DNA of 64,000 bases. Source: Bretschneidera sinensis (Eukaryota; Streptophyta; Magnoliopsida; Brassicales; Akaniaceae). Shown here piece after piece: positions 33,138 through 56,119 of the stretch (within the stretch, counting starts at the first letter, position 1; each line of letters begins with the position of its first letter). A program made the translations under genes and the position numbers. The stretch lies in contig CM043698.1 in the NCBI GenBank assembly GCA_023935145.1, positions 76,526,501 through 76,590,500 on the forward strand. The letters run 5' to 3'. A model generated the notes under the pieces. The model was not told where the DNA came from. It worked only from the letters and a program-made list of their open reading frames with translations, and ran no database searches.

Positions 33138-35770
33138 GACCATTTATCTGATTTGCTGGAACATCCTTGTTTTGGATACCAGAGGAAAGGGAAGTGGCTC
33201 CAAGCAATCCCTCAGTTGTATGAATATCATGTCTGTGTACTTTTGTTGCTGTGGCTCATTGTTTCATTCTGATACTGAGTCACTTTCTTAGAATATGATG
33301 CTCAAGAGGAGCCTATCTTTCTTTTAAGTTATGAAGTTGTATGGTTCGTGTGAAAATACAAATATTCCTTTATTTTCTATTCTTGATCAAGAAATTGCTT
33401 ACTTTAGCCTCTTTTTATTGTTTTCTATTTCAATAAATTTTTTCATCTTTTTTTTCAATATTATATTTAAACAGATAAAACAAAAAAGTTTTGTTTTTCA
33501 AATTTTGTTAATAATGTGCAAATTATTGAAGAAAGTGGAAATAAAAAATAAACAATATTTTCGACAACTAAAGAAAGTCTTAATTTCTATAATAACTTTG
33601 ATAAAAGTTTAATAAATGGAGATAGAAAATGCTTATTTCGATGGTCCAAATCGTACAAATATCATTGCTCATTTCTCATAGATGATTATCTGTCACGCTC
33701 TAACCTTTTTTTTTTGTTTATGTAACTACCAAAGTTGTATTTTATTTTTTCTTCTTTCTTAACCTCTCTCTGTCTCGATCTGCCTCTACTATCTCTGTAT
33801 CTCATGAATTTGCTTTGAATCACAGGTATGACTTCTCGGTTTCTTGGTTCAATTTTGCGTTGATAACCAGTGAAGCGTGTGTTTATCATTTCTTTTCCAA
33901 GCTCATAAATGAGTCTAGGGTTTCTTTCATCGTTCTGTTTGGCTCTTGAAGGAAAAAGAAAAATTCCTTTCTGTTTTCTCGTATACAGTTCAGGAGCCCC
34001 AAACTGAACTGAAAATTCACATGTTCCTTATCAGTGACAAAGGCGTTTTGCATTAATAACAAAGACACTCATGTTCCTTGCTTGAAATTCTTTCCAACTT
34101 CAGAGACATGAGCCTAGCACATGAATCTCGAAACAGAAACAGCACAGAAACCACTTATCTTAAACAGAGAAACTGGAGTTATCAAGATTTGAACACAAAC
34201 CTCTGGTATCTTTGATACCGTGTTAACTATTATTGATCTCAAAAGCTTATAGGGATAGAAAATGGCAAGATCATATACATTTAACAGACCAATTTGTAAT
34301 TTGAAGTGGTATTGGGATAAGCTACAATATATTAACTCCATAAATTCTTGTAGGTGATTTGTCTGAATTTTGTCGGAATGTATAAAGCTAATTTGTATTC
34401 CTAGCTCGAGTTTCTTTTGCAATTTGCCTGAAAATCTCATTAGGATCTTGATTATTTGGGGAAAACGTTATTGAGCAAAGTCTGTACCCGCTTTCATTTC
34501 TCAAAATGGTTTTGGCCTCGTATTCTCCCATTTGCAATTTCTATCGCCTGATTTACTTTCTGAGAAATCATTGATCAATATGCATGTGAACTGTTACCCT
34601 TACATGGAAAAAATAGAGAAGGATGGAGCATCTTGGGTTTGTTACTGTGAACTGAGAAGAGTTTTTTATTTTACTTGTGGGACTGCGTTCCCATGGAAAA
34701 TTTATAGAAGGGTGGAGAATCATGGGTTTGTTGCTTTGAACTGAGAATTAATTCATTAATTTTACTGTAGTAATTTCATTCTTACATTTATGAGTTTCTG
34801 ATGACCCAATGATAATAGCACTTGTGCATCTGTTTGCTAGGTTCTTTTTTTTTTTTTTTTTTATGTATATATTTTTTTTTGGTGGGTGAGAGTGCATTTC
34901 CACGCGAGCTTGTGTAGCTTTTGCTAGCATGATACCCCATCATAAATACATGAGTGATGGTATTACAAATCTGTCTGTCTATTGCTGCAAGTAATAAATT
35001 TCTACAATCGATCTTGGCTTCCCGTTTCTCTTTTAACTTTTTCAACTTTCTCAATATGACCAATATACTTGTTATCTTGTTGGATTGATTTGATTAAAAT
35101 AACCTCACATGAAACTGACTCAATATGCTTAACAACATCAAGCTTGTCGTCGAGTTGTTTTTAGTCTTTGTCAGCATCTTGGTCTTGAATCTAATCAACA
35201 TACTCAATGCGCACAACCATTTCATCATCATAAACATAATCAGTATGACCATTAAAAGTATTGTTATCTCGATAACCACCCTCATACTTAAAGTCATATT
35301 GCCGTGTTCAAGGTTTTGCTCTTTAATACGAACCCAACCTCCAAGTGCTTTATACTCATCCTTCCAACTTTGACAAAAAATGTGCAAACTATACCTTGTC
35401 CATCGAGATTTCAACTCACCCATATGCTTGTAGTCATTCAAAAGTTTATCTTGCAAAAATTAAATCTTTTTCCAAAGTATGAGTAGTCATAGTACAAACT
35501 AAGCTGAAAAAAACTCAAAATATAAACTCCTTTTCCCTTTTTTTTGTTTTTGGTTCTCTCAAATTTTTTTATATAGAAAATAAGAAGGAAATCTCTAAAA
35601 ACCTGAATTTTTTTATATAGCCAGTTCGGCTGACGACTTAGGTTACTGTTCACGATCATCTTTTTTCTAAAAACTGAGTTGGGGTTTAAGGTTTGTTTGG
35701 TAGATTTAGAGTATTGAGATGAGAGAATAAAGTTTGGCTCGATGATAGCAGTGGTGGAAATCGAAGTTCG
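33138..35770. other. 3' flank of TVP15-like gene, then intergenic
   Basis: AT-rich. A diverged direct repeat of about 55 bases (34602-34656 and 34693-34746, both ending gggtttgtt-ct-tgaactgagaa) is present. An 18-base poly-T run starts at about 34844. On the minus strand, 35460-34960 has readable peptide-like stretches (SWKDEYKALGGWVRIKEQNL, then a shifted YEGGYRDNNTFNGHTDYVYD) that probably belong to the LTR-element remnant whose LTR is at 35789-36269. No family was recognised. Confidence 0.4.
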
Positions 35771-35788
35771 AGCTCTAATACCACTTTG

Positions 35789-36269
35789 ATGCTGACCAGT
35801 AGCCAAGAAATAATAACAGGGAATTAAGAAAGATCCAAATCACATGGATGAATCTCAAATCACATGAGACAACAGTCCAAATCACGTGGCTACACTAATA
35901 ACTCAATAATAGAGTGTTGGAATTTGATAATTTGATTTGTTTATTCATTCATTAGTTGCCAAATAATACACGAGTCCCCAACATATATATAGGAAAATCC
36001 TAATTATAGATAAAGAAGAAATCATAAGAAGATAAAACTAATCTTAGTCTATAGATAAGAATAAATCATAATAAGATAAGACAAATCATAATCTATAGAT
36101 AAAGAATAAATCATATGAAGATAAGACAAACCATAATCTTTAGATAAGGAATAAATCATAAGAAGATAAAAGATAAGTCCTAATCTTACTCCAATAAAGA
36201 AACTAACTAAGATAATAAAAACTAATTAACTAAACTTAAATAAATTCTAAATACCCATAAACCCTACAA
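35789..36269 (-). repeat. LTR of a minus-strand retroelement remnant
   Basis: TG...CA bounded. On the minus strand it starts TGTAGGGTTTATGG and ends GGTCAGCATCA, followed by a primer-site-like GTGGTATTAGAGCTCGA. A TATATATATG promoter motif sits near 35975. The middle (36005-36180) has four imperfect ~45-bp tandem repeats built on atagataa-gaataaatcat-agaagataag. No second LTR was found. Confidence 0.6.
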
Positions 36270-36944
36270 AAAAGAGTGAATAGTGCCACTACACTACCCA
36301 TAGACAGTGCGGATGAACAGTACCCACAAACAATGTCGATGAACATTTTCAGTATAGTGTCCGTGAATAGTATATTGGTTCTCTTCTTCAACACGTTTGG
36401 CGAGTTCTAGTTGATAGTCTGGTGTTGCAATAGTAGTTCTCCTTTTTCTTTGGTTTTGGCGATTGAGTGAAAAAATAAAGTTTTGAGATTTTTTTTGTTG
36501 TTCTAACCATTACCCGACCCAAGTCAGATTTGCCGTTATGTTTATTTAAGGTGACCTAATCTAGATTCATCCCATGTGAAGTAGCTTGTTCGAGTCTATC
36601 TTGTTGTCTGATTGACTCTTAAGTTGAGTGTCTTATCTCTTTGGTGTCCCCGAATTTTGTTCATGAATCATGTATTGATCCATTGTCGTTAGGTGGTATT
36701 AATGTGATGACTTAACTGTCATCTTAGGTATAGTTTTCTCGAACTGTTATGAGCTTTGTTGTTATTTGGGTTTGAATTTAACTGTAACAAATTGGATGGG
36801 TACTATTGTAACAAGTTGGAGTTGGAGTATGCTCCAACTTGAGGCGAAGTGTTAAGAGTATTAGGGTTAGGAGTATTAAGAGTAGTTATGTATTTTCTCA
36901 TTATTATGTTCTCTGTATATATTACACAATCTTTTAATGGTTTA
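36270..36944 (+). mobile_element. 3' end remnant of a plus-strand copia-like element
   Basis: At 36830-36849 the sequence tatgctccaacttgaggcga looks like a copia polypurine-tract region. It is followed from 36850 by TGTTAAGAGTATTAGGG, a typical LTR start, and by tctctgtatatattacac, which breaks off near 36932. The upstream part (36270-36830) has no readable pol. The 5' half is missing. Confidence 0.45.
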
Positions 36945-39275
36945 GGAGAAGAAATGTCTTGAAGTAGAGCAGATTACCTAAGTACCTAGAGAACTGCGAC
37001 AAAGAGATGATGTGATACTGAAATTGGAGGATGATTATAGGAGCATTCAGGATCAGCTTAAATGGAAGATTGAACAATTTAATCATTTGAAGAAGATCAC
37101 AAAAGGCTCCTAGAACGGTTTCAGATGAGTAAAGAGAAGTTAGAGTGGGAGAAATCAGCACCGGTTGAAGAGATATCTTCACTACAAAAAATCTTGGATT
37201 CTCAAACTAGAGTTGGAGAAGACCTTCAGAACCAATTAGACATGTGCAACCAAGCTTTAGCTCATGAGGAAAGTAGGAGAAAAGTTCTGGAAGCTCAAGT
37301 ATCTGAATTCAAATCCCATAATGTTTTTGGCCGATGTCAAGGAGAAAAGTTAAAGATTGAAAGCTCGACTGTTCAGAAGGATGAAGAGATTGCAAGGCTA
37401 ATAAACTCACTAGAGGAAAAAGAAATAGTTTCAAAAGAGATGGCACTTAAACTTGCTTACCTTGAGCAAGTGAATCATGAAATGCGGGTCTCTGAAAGAA
37501 CTCAAGGAAGCTCAATTTAGAAATGCTGGAGCTGCTTCGTCACTGACAAAGCTACGCAGCAAGCTCAGAGGCTTATTGAACGATTCAAGATCTATTAATC
37601 ATACGAATTATAAACACAAAGAAAATAAGACACTATATACCCAGGTTCACCCAAGAATAGGGTTACGTCCTGCCAAAAGTTTCACTATTATCAACTCACA
37701 AATCTCTCTCGTTACAATGTGCGCTTAGTACATAGAGAGTATTTATAACCAGCTTAAGACGCCCTAGTTAGGGTTTCTGCCCTGCTACAAAATCACGGCT
37801 ATTCATGGGCCCAAATCGTCAAGCAAAAAACCAGACCCAAAACATGTACAAGGTTTGAAATTTTTGGGGGCACTGTCCCCTCACCCTCAGCCGCTCACCA
37901 GGTAGCGGGACTTTATGGTCGTCGGAGGTTCTACAGATCTGGACCTGTGAAGTATGCACCAACTCTAACACCTGTTCTACAAAAGAATATGCATTGAGTT
38001 TTCAAATGGAGAAAATGAAAACAGATACAGGTAGTTATAAATCTGAATTGAAGGGTAAAGAAAAACAAATACAAGAACTGCAGATGGAGCTGGAAAATCT
38101 CCATTCAATGATTTATGTTCTGAATGAAGAGATTACTCTTCTACTTATGGTCTTAAAATTGGAATTGTAAAAGGCTTATTCAGGGATATCATATGAAGCA
38201 GCTGAAATGGAAGTGTGCAACAAAGAGAAGGAAACAAGATTTCCTCTCTCACAAATAAGTTGGAGATAAATAACAATGCTCTAAGTAAAGCTCATTTTGA
38301 TCACAAGCAAGAACATGAGAAAGTATTGTCTTAACTGAAGAGGGTAGAGTCCTTGGATCTTATAGAGCAGCAGCAAATCCTCTTGGTGGAAGAGCTTGAA
38401 AGACACAAGAAAATGTTGAAGGAATTAACTCCACTTGAAACAATGGGTTCTTCAGATGGAAAATTCCTTAAATGAAAACAAAGGAAGTATTTTGGAGGTT
38501 TTAGAGAAGGCAGAGTCTGAATTGGCTGAAAACGTTCATGAAGGAAATCAATTAGAATTTGAACTGCAGAACTAGAAATCTACTGCTGAAAGCCTGAAGA
38601 TTTGCCTTGATGAAAATCAGGGAATCTGTAAACAAATGGAACTTCCTGTCTTGCACAAGATGAAACTGAAGAAACCCTTAGTCACAATAATGAAAGGCAC
38701 CTTAGTGTCATCAAAGAGCATGAGAAAAACATTGGTGATCTCCAGCAACAGATTGTTACAGTAGACTTCTTCAAAAATGACCAAGAGAACCTTATCCGAA
38801 TTTCTGAAGGGAAGGATTCTTGCCTAGAGAATCTCCAAAAGGTCCAAAAGGATATAACTTGGCTGAAGCGGTTATATGCACGGTTAAATGGAAGGTCTGC
38901 ACGGTTAAATGCAGAGAAGGCCTTTGAGCAAGAGAAAGAGAGGTTTCTACAGGTTCTGAATGGGAAAGACCAGAGCACTAAGGGTCTCCAGCGACTGGTA
39001 CTGTCACTAGAACAAGATTTGACAAATGAAATGATTCTATAATCTTCAGAAGTCGTAGAAAAGCAGCGGATTATTAGGTGATGAACATTTTGAAGAAAAC
39101 ACTGCAGAGTTCTAAAGAAGCGGTTAAACCATCAATGGATTTGAAGCCAAGCAATGAACTGAATGATTCTACCAGAAATTATGCAAGTAGTTCATTTTCT
39201 CCTAAAATGAAGAAATACAAAATGGATACTGATGGAAGATCACCTTTAAAAGAGCTCAACCATTAGCAGCAATAA
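36945..39275 (+). pseudogene. At4g38062-like coiled-coil protein pseudogene
   Basis: Readable plus-strand segments follow one another in the order of the plant At4g38062 family (long myosin-like coiled-coil protein of unknown function): LKWKIEQFNHL, WEKSAPVEEISSLQKILDSQ, DLQNQLDMCNQALAHEESRR, LEAQVSEFKSH (37125-37330), KEKQIQELQMELEN (about 38060), SLDLIEQQQILLVEELER (about 38350), down to the C-terminal DGRSPLKELNH stop at 39264. Frames change and stops occur every few hundred bases, so it is dead. It appears intronless. A solo LTR (37600-37970) interrupts it. Confidence 0.75.
37600..37970 (-). mobile_element. Solo LTR inside the coiled-coil pseudogene
   Basis: The coiled-coil homology stops near 37600 and resumes at 37971 (CSTKEYALSFQMEK). 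The insert on the minus strand begins TGTTAGAGTTGGTGCATACT, has a TATAAATACTC promoter motif near 37745 and an LTR-leader-like ggacgtaaccctattcttgg. Its far end lacks a clean CA and no target duplication is readable, so the end may be truncated. Confidence 0.6.
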
Positions 39276-41229
39276 TTAGAAGAAAATGGTTCTTGATGAA
39301 GAATATCCTTAAAGGTAATTTATCAGCACCTAACTTGTTTCAGAACATCAAGATGTGTGTTGCAGTAAATGCTTTCAAAATTTGTTACCTTGTGTACTAA
39401 GAGTCTATGCATAAACGATTCGCTCATGGTGAACCCTTTCTTCTTAGTAAATCAAACCTTAAATAGAATGTCAGATTGTGCTCACATACAAGTAAGTGCC
39501 AAGAAAATGAAAAAAGTATGATCCCATTAAATTCTTTGTGGACATATCTTTTTCCTATTAAATTCCATAATTAGTGGATTATTAGGTGATTTAATTATTA
39601 TTTTTTGTTTTAGCTGAAATTTGATTTACAACAGTTAACATAATGGAACCATAAGTTGATTTTCTTTTTTGTTGAATAGTTGCAGGAACCATAATGGAAT
39701 CAGGAAGATGTTGAAGCCTTGTGGTTGTGGAAACTGTGGCTAAGACATTTGCAGAATTAGGCCAAGGACTTTTCTGTTATCCAAGCTAACCCTGGTTGTT
39801 AAAAAAAACAACTTCGACAAAACTGTGTTGGTAACATTCTGTTGTTTCCTTCTTTCATAGGCATATTTTTTTGAATTGGACTCTTTATAAAATAGTAAAG
39901 TATCTTTTCCTTTCCTTTTTAATTAAACATTTAAACATGGGGTATATGCATCCCTCAATTTTCTCTCATTTCTTCTCCCTACATATTCTTTCTTTTCTTT
40001 TCTTTTTTATTTTTCCAAATTATCCGTGGTGGATTCAAATATATTTTTGAGTAAGAAAAATATGAATGTTTGTACTTATTTTATCATAGGTAAGAAAAGT
40101 ATGCTTCTCAAGGATGTAAATCAAAATAAAATCATTGCATCTGATACAGTGGAAGGGTTCATTCTTAACACGCAATGCTCAATTGCACCTCTTATGCAAA
40201 GTTTCTTCTGACCCGAATGTTTTTTTTTTAATAACGTTAAGTGCCTAAAGACATAAAAAAACTTAAAATTTAATATAAGTAAAAAGCATATATTACGTAA
40301 ACAAGAAACATAAAATAAAAAGAGAAGAATAGTAAAAACCATAATTTTTGTGATGTTCACTGTTTATCTAATTAAATTAATATTTTTTCTTATATTAAAT
40401 TATTAAAAAAATTTAATTTTTTTTTCATACATATAAATAGAGTTTAAAAGTTTCTAAATTTTTTTTATATTATATATAATAATTAAAATTAAAATAAATT
40501 TTAAAAAGTAATAAATGACTAAAATTATATGATACAAAGGGAGTACATGATAAACATCGAGGGAGAATTAGATTTCTTCAACTAATGAAAGTTTCATGAG
40601 GTAAAAATTTTGATTATTTTGAAATTAAATGTTTGGGATTTTTTTTATTGTGATCGTGACAATGGGATCAGACCTGCCCGGGAAAATAAAAGGAAGAAGA
40701 AACCATTTCAACAAAGACACTGTCAGTGTCTTAGGGATATGGAAACCTTTTTCCAATCCAATTTGGTTATGGAAACCTTTTTCCAATCCAATTTGGTTCA
40801 GCTTGAGTTTCAATCCTTTACCTTTTCCTGTCCTTCGAAAAAATAGTTGCAAAAAGCTGTAAAACATTTTCTCATGTCTTCATTAATACATATATCGACA
40901 GTTACATGTCTGAAGATAAACCAGAGAACTGACAAACTACCACCTTATGTCGTATCTAAAACAAGAAGTGGTATCAATGAGCATGAATTTTTAAGTTCTT
41001 AACAGAATATTTCTGCCATCATTTCACTGAATTTTGTTAACAATCTTCAACTCTTCCATCACATTTAGTCTAAAGAGAATATAAAGTATACCAGAATCAC
41101 TAAATTAACTAATACAACATGCTATCTTAATTCATGAACTGAATGTGATAGACAAAGTTTATATATGTGAATCCAGGAACAACTTCAATTCCTTCAGTTT
41201 GGATCCAGGATTGATCACAAGTAAAACAC
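39276..41229. other. Intergenic and probable MDP1 3' UTR
   Basis: AT-rich. It includes a perfect 30-bp tandem duplication (atggaaacctttttccaatc..., 40740-40799). The last few hundred bases up to 41229 are the likely minus-strand 3' UTR of the MDP1-like gene. No other gene is supported. Confidence 0.5.
40740..40799. repeat. 30-bp tandem duplication
   Basis: tatggaaacctttttccaat followed by ccaatttggt is present twice back to back without differences. Confidence 0.9.
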
Positions 41230-49907
<8,678 letters not shown>

Positions 49908-49965
49908 CTCTCTCTCTCTAAAACTCTGCCTCTCCCTCTCCCTCTCCCTCTCCCTCTCCTTTCTC
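49908..49965 (-). repeat. GAGAGG-type repeat in the MDP1 5' UTR
   Basis: On the minus strand, repeated GGAGAG units (about six) followed by GA repeats lie immediately upstream of the MDP1 start codon, so they belong to the 5' UTR or core promoter. Y-patch/GA-type tracts near starts are common in plant promoters. Confidence 0.8.
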
Positions 49966-50416
49966 ACTAGAAAATAAAGAGGGTCTTCGTATCGCGCGTA
50001 TGCGACCGAGAAAATGGGGGTCGTAATTACTAGTACAGTATACAAATTCTGTTTGGCTGCTCAGTTTACGATATTCCTGTGGAAGCATTACTACAATAAT
50101 GTAACTTAGCCTTATCATGGATCATAGAAACGACATTGTCTTAACCGTTTTATGTCTATTTTACTTCATCTTTCAATTGACAATTATACCCTTTGCTCTT
50201 TCTTCCCTATTTCCTTCTCGCTGCCGCCACTGTTGATTATTTCTATCCACCTTTGTCTCTAAGTAATTGCACAGAAGATTTTCAATGAAAATGTCCTAAT
50301 CTCCTCTCCTCTCCTATCCCTTCGCTCTGCGCGATCGCTACCTCTCTACGTTCTCTCTTGGCGAGCAGCGCTAGCAAGCTTTCCTCCTCCTCCACTCTCT
50401 ATCATTTTCTCTTCAG
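49966..50416. promoter_or_regulatory. Divergent MDP1 / cytochrome c promoter region
   Basis: About 0.5 kb separates the MDP1 start codon (49907, minus) from the first splice donor of the cytochrome c leader (50416/50417, plus). The right part (50290-50416) is CT-rich (ctctcctctcctatcc) and is the likely non-coding first exon of cytochrome c. No convincing TATA box or TGGGCY site-II element was found by eye. Confidence 0.6.
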
Positions 50417-51871
50417 GTCAGTTTCCTCTCCTTTTCTTTCTTCGGAATTTTTTGTTAAATTTATAATTATTTCTTGCTCTTTTTCTGTTTAATTGGATTT
50501 CGTTTCTAGTTTTTTGTTTATTTATCTTTTTGTGTACTTATTTGAAATTCGTGGGAGATAAATTAACGTTATTGGTCTGCGTTTCTTGTTCTTCTGTACC
50601 AATTCATATTTAGCATATTTGTTCTTCTTTTTCGTGTTCAGATTATTGGTAACTAGGATATTGGGTTTCAAGCATTCTTCTGTTTGTGTCTGTGAAATTT
50701 TTTTTTGGTAAGTAAAATTGTATTAAAGGGCACCAAGAGGGTGCTACATTTTTTTTAAAAAAAAATTTGAAGATGACAAAATCTAGTCTAAGATTATTTA
50801 AAAAAAATATATATATATATATATATATTAAACCTAAAACTAAGAGAGTTGAACCATCTATGTCTAATAACTTCAATAGGTCTTTCTATGCTATTTAAAA
50901 ACCCTACAATTCTTCTCATTCCACACCATCCAAAAAAATAGAGTGGATTCAACGTGTAAGCCTTTTTTTATCTCTTTATAAGCACTCAAACCACTCCAAG
51001 CCCACACTTCATCTTCCAGAGAGTCGGTGGCCACCCAAGAAACACCGAAGATGTCAGTTCTAGCCGGCGAACACTCCACCAAAAGATGAAACACGGACGT
51101 ACCGCATCCTTTACAAAAGTAACATCTATTAATAATCACCTTCCCTTTTTCTGTAAGCTGTCAATAGTAACAATTTTCGCCCAAGAGGCCTCTTATGCAA
51201 AAGAACTTACTTTCTTGGGGCACAAGAGCACCAAATAGTTTTCCAATAAAAATTAGGGGAACCTTTCGAGGGAGTCTCATAAGAAATTTATAAAAAGATT
51301 TCACTACAAAACCTTTATCCAGGCTACAAACGTTTGATTATCACCTATTTCTCTAGAAACTGTTAAAGTTACATGGTTTGCAAGTATCACAATTTCGATG
51401 TTAGGGCTCGATTGCTTTTGCTTCATGAATGTTGCGGAGCAAATGAATTTAGGTGCCTTTTCTTCTTATTAACAAGATAAGTTTGTAAAATAGTTCAAAT
51501 AAAGGAGTTTGTATGATGTAGTTCACCTAAGTGGCAAAACAATAATTGAACAAGTAAGGCCAATATATGTGTTTTCTTTCGGTATGATGTTGCTGAGAGG
51601 AGCTCTTCATTCTCCATGTTGTTATTTTTCTCCCTTTGTGTTTAATTTGGAACAGACTTGTTATTTGGAGTTATCATATTATAAAGACATGCTATCGGAA
51701 TTAGTTGTTGTTTCAAGGACTGAGATTATAGAGACATGAGTCACATGACCACTACATTTAGCTAGTCTTCTTTAAAAAATAAAACCTAAACACTGTTTTG
51801 GCTTTGTTATCTACCGGAAACAAACCCTGGAAGTCAGTCTTTGTTGACTATTCTTTTAAAACTTTCTACAG
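50417..51871 (+). other. 5'-UTR intron of the cytochrome c gene
   Basis: Donor TTCAG|GTCAGTTTCC at 50417 and acceptor TTTCTACAG at 51863-51871, nine bases before the ATG. The pyrimidine-rich exon before the donor and the T-rich intron start fit a plant leader intron. It contains a LINE fragment. Support is by splice-site pattern only, no transcript. Confidence 0.65.
50700..51340 (-). mobile_element. 3' fragment of a LINE (zinc-binding end of ORF2)
   Basis: Minus strand: FYKFLMRLPRKVPLIFIGKL, LVPQESKFFCIRGLLGEN, then NRCYFCKGCGTSVFHLLVEC (the zf-RVT region) and STLFFWMVWNEKNCRVFK. The LINE 3' UTR ends CCCTTTAATACAATTTTACTTACC followed by poly(A) (poly-T at 50698-50707 on plus), typical of plant L1 tails. 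It is a 5'-truncated insertion. The (TA)n run at 50809-50828 lies inside. Confidence 0.85.
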
Positions 51872-51880
51872 GGAACACTA

Positions 51881-53960
<2,080 letters not shown>

Positions 53961-54639
53961 TCTCGTTTGCTTGGTATAGACTTATTTGCTACGTCAAAGA
54001 GTTCAGACTGTGATATGGCAGCATAAAATTCTTTTGAAAGGAAAAATGAACTTATGCTCTTTTTGAAATAAGATCATTAATGGCACCAGTATGCTCGCAT
54101 TAAAGTTGTAGGCAAACTACAAAAAATTCTGGTGTAAGACCTTTTTACGAATAATTTCATGAATTTTGATGATTTTTTAAATTTCTGATATCCTAATAAT
54201 GTTCAGTGGTTGCCTTTACTCGATTCTCAGCTATAACTTTCCTTCATTATAGAAAGGTCTATCCAATGAAGCCTTCCATGGCCTGAAAGTCTCAGGCTGA
54301 GGTCCAGGGACAAAGACATTCAGCTGTGCATTTGAATTTGACATTCATTATCTAGTATGAGTTGTGTGGAATCCTATTTTCTTGAACACGTTCTCTTGTG
54401 TCTTGGGGAAAAGATGAAGCTGCTTCGTCACTCCTCACCAATGGCTGCCTACCTTGTATTTTATGAAAGTTCACATGCCATATAAGAAGGCGATTCTTTG
54501 TTTATTATATTTCTTTTTTGTATTGAAACGTTATACAAGTATAATAATACAAAATATAAATGCATAATATTATCTTATAATCTAGATATAAACTGATAGT
54601 ACTATCACATTATCCACCTAACATTGTGTTCAAAATGGA

Positions 54640-55000
54640 GTAGAATAAATTTGAGAGGCGAGGAGAGAGGAGGGAAAGAGAAATGATCGGTTATTATGAC
54701 ACTTTTTGTCAGTGTATATAAAGATGGAGGGGAAGGAGATTAAATGGATTAATTCTTCCCATCCTCTCCAAAACTCCAATTTCTTGTACCCTCCTTGGAG
54801 GGTATAAAAGAGAAAAGGATTAAAACACACAATATTAATTTACCTTTTTATCCATCCACTTTTTTTAACTTTCAAACAAGGAATGATAATCATCCTACCT
54901 CACCTTCCATCCCCTCCCCTCCATTTAATCACTCTCCTTTCCTTCTCTTCCGAACTCCCAAACACCCATCCCTTCTCCAAACTCCCAAACACTGTAACTC
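54640..55000. repeat. MITE-like inverted repeat
   Basis: gatggaggggaaggagattaaatgg (54723-54747) faces tcccctccatttaatc-ctctcc (54912-54935) in inverted orientation. Flanking GA-rich and CT-rich zones extend the symmetry imperfectly to about 54640 and 55000. No target duplication was verified. Confidence 0.45.
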
Positions 55001-55504
55001 AAGATGATTTTGATAAGGCAGCGCCCCTGAACATCTGCCTAAAAAGTTCTCTTGCACCGTCAGCACCAAATATGATGGCCATGAAAGTCACATTACGCTA
55101 CAACACTCTGCCATGCTCACTGCCTCTTAACTCTCAAGTTTTCATCCATCCAATCCTTTGAAGTGCTTCCAAAGAAAGTGGAAGCATCACTAAGAGAATC
55201 TGTCTTTGACAAAAGGAGGATTCTTCACAAATTACATACTTCAACCCAAGACCCATCAGTTGAGTATAACACTCAACCAAGTAACAACATAAAAGCTATA
55301 ATACACCAATTGATGTTCATCTTGGAGAATGACAAATAGAATGCAAGTACAGTTCATTGAATCTTACTCGATTCGGAAAAAGATTTATGAAATAGGAACA
55401 TTAAGAACCATCATTTTTGTTACAAAAACTTCACCTCTTCAAGACATCTAAACTGAAGAACAACACGGACTTATGCGTGTGCACACTTCTTTTTCCCTAC
55501 TGTT

Positions 55505-55845
55505 CCTTTTTTTTTTCTTTATAAGTAAAAATAGTAAATATAACGTAAAAGTACCAAGAGGGTGATAATAGTAAATCCACAAAATCTATAGTGTTCCACA
55601 AACCAACTATCTCTACTCATTTCTAATGACATCTCTTCTCCATCAAAAGCTCAGCTATTCTCTAATTCTAAACAAACCAAAAAATAGAGTGGAATCAAAG
55701 AGTAGCCTTCTTCAAGTCCTTGGAGGCCTCCACTCCAAGTCTACACTTCATCTTTCACAAAGTCCGCAATTACCCAAAAAACATCCAACACCCTATATGT
55801 CATCTCACACAAGCTAGTAATTCATGTAGGGGCAAAGAAACTGCA
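55505..55845 (-). mobile_element. Second LINE 3' fragment, decayed
   Basis: The sequence following the poly-T at 55507-55516 (taagtaaaaatagta...gtaccaagagggtg, then caaaccaaaaaatagagtgg-at, ctccaagtc-acacttcatctt) parallels 50707-51010 of the other fragment base for base over long stretches. It is therefore a related L1 3' end on the minus strand, too decayed to translate. Confidence 0.7.
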
Positions 55846-56119
55846 AAAAATCAACTACTAAACACTAGATAAACATATAATAAAGGGAACCATTTTCACA
55901 TCAGGGGTTAAAAGTAAAAATAACAAGTCCCCATTTTCCACTTTTCTATTCTATTTCTCTTCACTGTATACGGCAGGGAGTTAGTGGAAGAGTTCTAATT
56001 GTCTACCTATACTCTTAAAAGCCTTTTCAACTATACCATGTGCAGTTAACAATGACATTCACAACTTATCTATCAAGAATCCAATCATTTGGCCAGGTTC
56101 TTGTTAGCTGTTTTCATCC

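Larger units (their letters stand above)
53961..56119. other. Cytochrome c 3' flank and intergenic
   Basis: The cytochrome c 3' UTR probably occupies the first few hundred bases. It then holds a MITE-like inverted repeat (54640-55000) and a LINE 3' fragment (55505-55845). No gene is supported. Confidence 0.5.
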
